A DNA stretch of 9,032 nt from contig JACDBQ010000642.1 of the NCBI GenBank assembly GCA_013694845.1, positions 1-9,032 on the forward strand, in the 5' to 3' direction. The position numbers were made by a program, and so were the translations under genes. This DNA comes from Acidobacteriota bacterium. Its GTDB lineage: Bacteria > Acidobacteriota > Vicinamibacteria > Vicinamibacterales > 2-12-FULL-66-21. Numbering within the stretch: position 1 is the first letter of the stretch; every line of letters starts with the position of its first letter. A model generated the notes under the pieces. It was not told the DNA's origin, searched no databases, and saw only the letters and a program-made list of their open reading frames with translations. Shown here piece by piece: positions 7,335-9,032 of this stretch.

Positions 7335-8189
7335 ATGACCACACCGGTCATCATCACGGTCGCCATCACGGGGAGCGTACCGCGGAAGAAGGACACGCCC
7401 GCCATCCCCGTCGAGCCGGATGAGCAGGTCGAATCGACTCACCAGGCCTTCGAAGCCGGCGCGAGCATCGCCCACATCCACGTGCGTGACGAGCACGAGA
7501 ACCCGTCCTCGGATCCCGGTCGCTTCCGGCGCGTACAGGAGGGCATCAGGCGGCACTGCCCTGGGATGATCGTGCAGTTTTCAACGGGTGGCCGCGGCCG
7601 CCGTCACGAGGAGCGCGGGGCGCCGCTCGTCCATCTCCCCGACATGGCTTCATTGACCACGGGATCCACCAACTTCGCCACGATGGTGTATGAGAATTCC
7701 TGGGAAGTCGTGGACGGTCTGGCCCGACAGATGCTCACCTTCGGGATCAAACCCGAGATCGAGGTATTCGACCTCGCGATGATCTACAACACCGTCGACC
7801 TGATCGAACGCGGGCTGCTGACGCGCCCGGTCCACGCACAGTTCGTGCTCGGCAACCGTGGCGCGCTGCCGGCTTCCGAGCCCGTGCTCGACCTGCTCGT
7901 CGCCGAGCTGCGGCGTGTGCTGCCCGACGCGACGTGGGGTGCGCTGGGAATCGGCCGTCATCAGCTGACTGTCAATCGCTGGGCGCTGGCCCGCGGCGGG
8001 CACGCCCGCACCGGCCTCGAGGACAATATCTACAGCAGCTATAAAATCCTGGCAAAGAGCAACGCGGAGCTCGTCGGCCTGTGCGTGGATCTCTGCCCGG
8101 AGTACGACCGTAGACCAGCGACGCCAGCGGAGGCCGCGTCCATCCTTGGGCTGCGGATACCGGCGATCGGAGCCGCCGCCCACGCGTGA
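7335..8189 (+). CDS. Beta-keto acid cleavage enzyme (BKACE, DUF849)
   Basis: Cytosolic zinc enzyme family that condenses a beta-keto acid with acetyl-CoA and splits it into acetoacetate and a new acyl-CoA; the first described member, Kce, acts on 3-keto-5-aminohexanoate in lysine fermentation. The 284 residues cover the full family length with no signal peptide. Visible motifs: ITVAITGS near 7-14, the zinc pair H47/H49 in AHIHVRD, S83 in QFSTGG, PDMASLTTGSTNF at 102-114, GIKPEIEVFD at 137-146, and GGHARTGLEDN at 221-231, carrying R225, zinc ligand E229 and D230. These correspond to the described catalytic and zinc residues of Kce. The ATG lies 4 nt after the preceding stop without a strong ribosome binding site, so translational coupling is likely. 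The substrate cannot be told; relatives act on dehydrocarnitine and various keto acids. Confidence 0.93.
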   Translation: MTTPVIITVAITGSVPRKKDTPAIPVEPDEQVESTHQAFEAGASIAHIHVRDEHENPSSDPGRFRRVQEGIRRHCPGMIVQFSTGGRGRRHEERGAPLVHLPDMASLTTGSTNFATMVYENSWEVVDGLARQMLTFGIKPEIEVFDLAMIYNTVDLIERGLLTRPVHAQFVLGNRGALPASEPVLDLLVAELRRVLPDATWGALGIGRHQLTVNRWALARGGHARTGLEDNIYSSYKILAKSNAELVGLCVDLCPEYDRRPATPAEAASILGLRIPAIGAAAHA

Positions 8190-8621
8190 GCGCGCGCAGT
8201 GCAGGCCCACGCGCATCGGCGTCGGTCGACCCCCGCACAGCGCCGGTCGTCGGCATCTTCCATCCGGAGCCCGACACGGTGCGCCGGTGCCTGGCGCCGG
8301 CTGTGCCCGACGACAGGTTGCGCACCTGCACGTCGGAGGCGGGCCTGCCGGCGCTGCTCGCCGAGGTGGACGTGCTGCTGGCTGCCAGATTCAGAGGACA
8401 GCATTTTCCACGCGAGGAGATCCTCTGCGCTCAGAGGCTGCAGTGGCTGCACCTCGCCAGCGCCGGCGTGGACTACATGCTCCCGCTGCCGAAAAACGGC
8501 CCGCTAGTCACGAGCTCGGCCGGGCTGCACGGGTCCGTGGCGGATTTTTCTCGACAACTTGTCGCGCTGGACATGCGGCCAGCCGCTCCTGAATCTCGTC
8601 GATCCCGAAGCGGGCTACTGA
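8186..8621 (+). pseudogene. D-isomer-specific 2-hydroxyacid dehydrogenase remnant with internal deletion
   Basis: The gene starts with GTG inside the BKACE stop (GTGA overlap). The first part (about 120 codons, to about 8549) is a good N-terminal substrate-binding region of a D-2-hydroxyacid dehydrogenase: LQWLHLASAGVDYMLPLP, then GPLVTSSAGLHGSVADF, the segment that normally leads into the NAD-binding domain. From about 8544 a different frame continues as IFLDNLSRWTCGQPLL and ends VDPEAGY with TGA at 8619-8621, the typical C-terminal end of the same family. Intact members are roughly 310-330 residues, so about 170-180 codons are missing, including the Gly-rich NAD site and the catalytic Arg, Glu and His. 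The two parts are in different frames. Without a frame correction the first frame stays open past the window end. No dehydrogenase activity is possible; an assembly error is the alternative. Confidence 0.85.
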
Positions 8622-8629
8622 GTCTCCGG

Positions 8630-9032
8630 TCAGAACTTGCGTCCCGGTCCGAAGTAGTGGGGCTCACGCGGGATGCTCCGCGGCCGCGCCATGACGTGAT
8701 CCGGCGCCATCTGCGGCATGCCATCCATCGTCGCGAGGGCCCAGGCGAGCCGCACCGTCCGCCGCGCCATCTCGGCAGGCGATTCGAACGAAAACGCCTC
8801 GTCGAAGTTGTCCGCAGGCTTGTGCCGCTGGGTCTCGTAGTAGAGCATGCGCTCTTTCAAGCCCCGCTCCGGATCACCGTTGACGCTGTAGCCGGGCTTC
8901 AGGTCAATGGCCGGAATGCCCGCCAGCAGGAACGAAAAATGATCCGAGGAGAACCCGACGAGCGCAGCCGGGCTGCGGTCCTGCGTCACGGCGATTCCCT
9001 GCGCGCCCATGACCTGGCGTACGATCCGCGCC
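8630..9032 (-). CDS. M28 family metallopeptidase, C-terminal part (start beyond window)
   Basis: The minus-strand frame is open from the window edge to the TGA at 8630-8632 and gives the last 133 residues of a zinc peptidase of the M28 (aminopeptidase Y / glutamate carboxypeptidase-like) family. Visible motifs are GFSSDHFSFLLAGIPAI, the SDH...GIP segment of the family, and QRHKPADNFD, whose His (residue 70 of this fragment) corresponds to the final zinc ligand. The remaining zinc ligands, the catalytic Glu and any signal peptide would lie upstream, outside the window, so the ATG at 9008-9010 is internal. It converges with the dehydrogenase remnant, with only 8 nt between the two stops and no terminator hairpin. 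It is probably another exported peptidase, in line with the M24 genes nearby. Confidence 0.85.
   Translation of the reverse strand, partial: ARIVRQVMGAQGIAVTQDRSPAALVGFSSDHFSFLLAGIPAIDLKPGYSVNGDPERGLKERMLYYETQRHKPADNFDEAFSFESPAEMARRTVRLAWALATMDGMPQMAPDHVMARPRSIPREPHYFGPGRKF

Noticed and set aside
8622..8629. Possible bidirectional terminator between the convergent dehydrogenase remnant and the M28 gene
   Set aside because: The gap is only 8 nt and no stem with a T-run is visible in or around it.

Overview
The window is GC-rich and densely coding. It is most consistent with an environmental Gram-negative bacterium of the Acidobacteriota, possibly the Vicinamibacteria. The evidence is an Oar-like TonB-dependent receptor with an N-terminal carboxypeptidase-regulatory-like domain, followed by signal-peptide-bearing M24 and M28 metallopeptidases, a mixture typical of that group. 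This placement is an inference from gene content; there is no rRNA or other phylogenetic marker.

Layout. Positions 1-367 hold no gene I recognise; a perfect 14-bp tandem duplication lies just upstream of the first ribosome binding site. Six genes then run rightwards with very little space between them: a TonB-dependent receptor (368-3361), a secreted M24/creatinase-fold hydrolase (3432-4868), an acetamidase/formamidase-family protein with a hydrophobic N-terminus (4826-5893, overlapping its predecessor), a second, divergent secreted M24 protein (5936-7330), a beta-keto acid cleavage enzyme (BKACE, DUF849; 7335-8189), and the remains of a D-2-hydroxyacid dehydrogenase (8186-8621). A convergent gene on the minus strand (8630 to the window end) is the C-terminal part of an M28 metallopeptidase whose start lies outside the window.

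How the genes may work together. Spacing and overlaps (70 nt, -43 nt, 42 nt, 4 nt, -4 nt) suggest one operon. The simplest reading is a scavenging locus. The outer-membrane receptor imports a peptide- or amide-like compound, periplasmic or secreted C-N hydrolases (two M24 proteins and the amidase relative) cut it, and the cytosolic BKACE, formerly with the 2-hydroxyacid dehydrogenase, processes a released keto acid. No inner-membrane transporter is visible and the substrate cannot be read from the sequence.

Most notable points. (1) The 2-hydroxyacid dehydrogenase keeps a good N-terminus and a good C-terminus but has lost the whole NAD-binding core through an internal, frame-changing deletion at a T-rich junction near 8544-8552. 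(2) The second M24 protein has Asp where the family normally has a metal-binding Glu, and one extra residue between its two metal-binding Asp residues. (3) The gene combination receptor + M24 + amidase + M24 + BKACE + 2-hydroxyacid dehydrogenase is uncommon in my experience. I see no CRISPR array, tRNA, rRNA, insertion sequence or phage gene.
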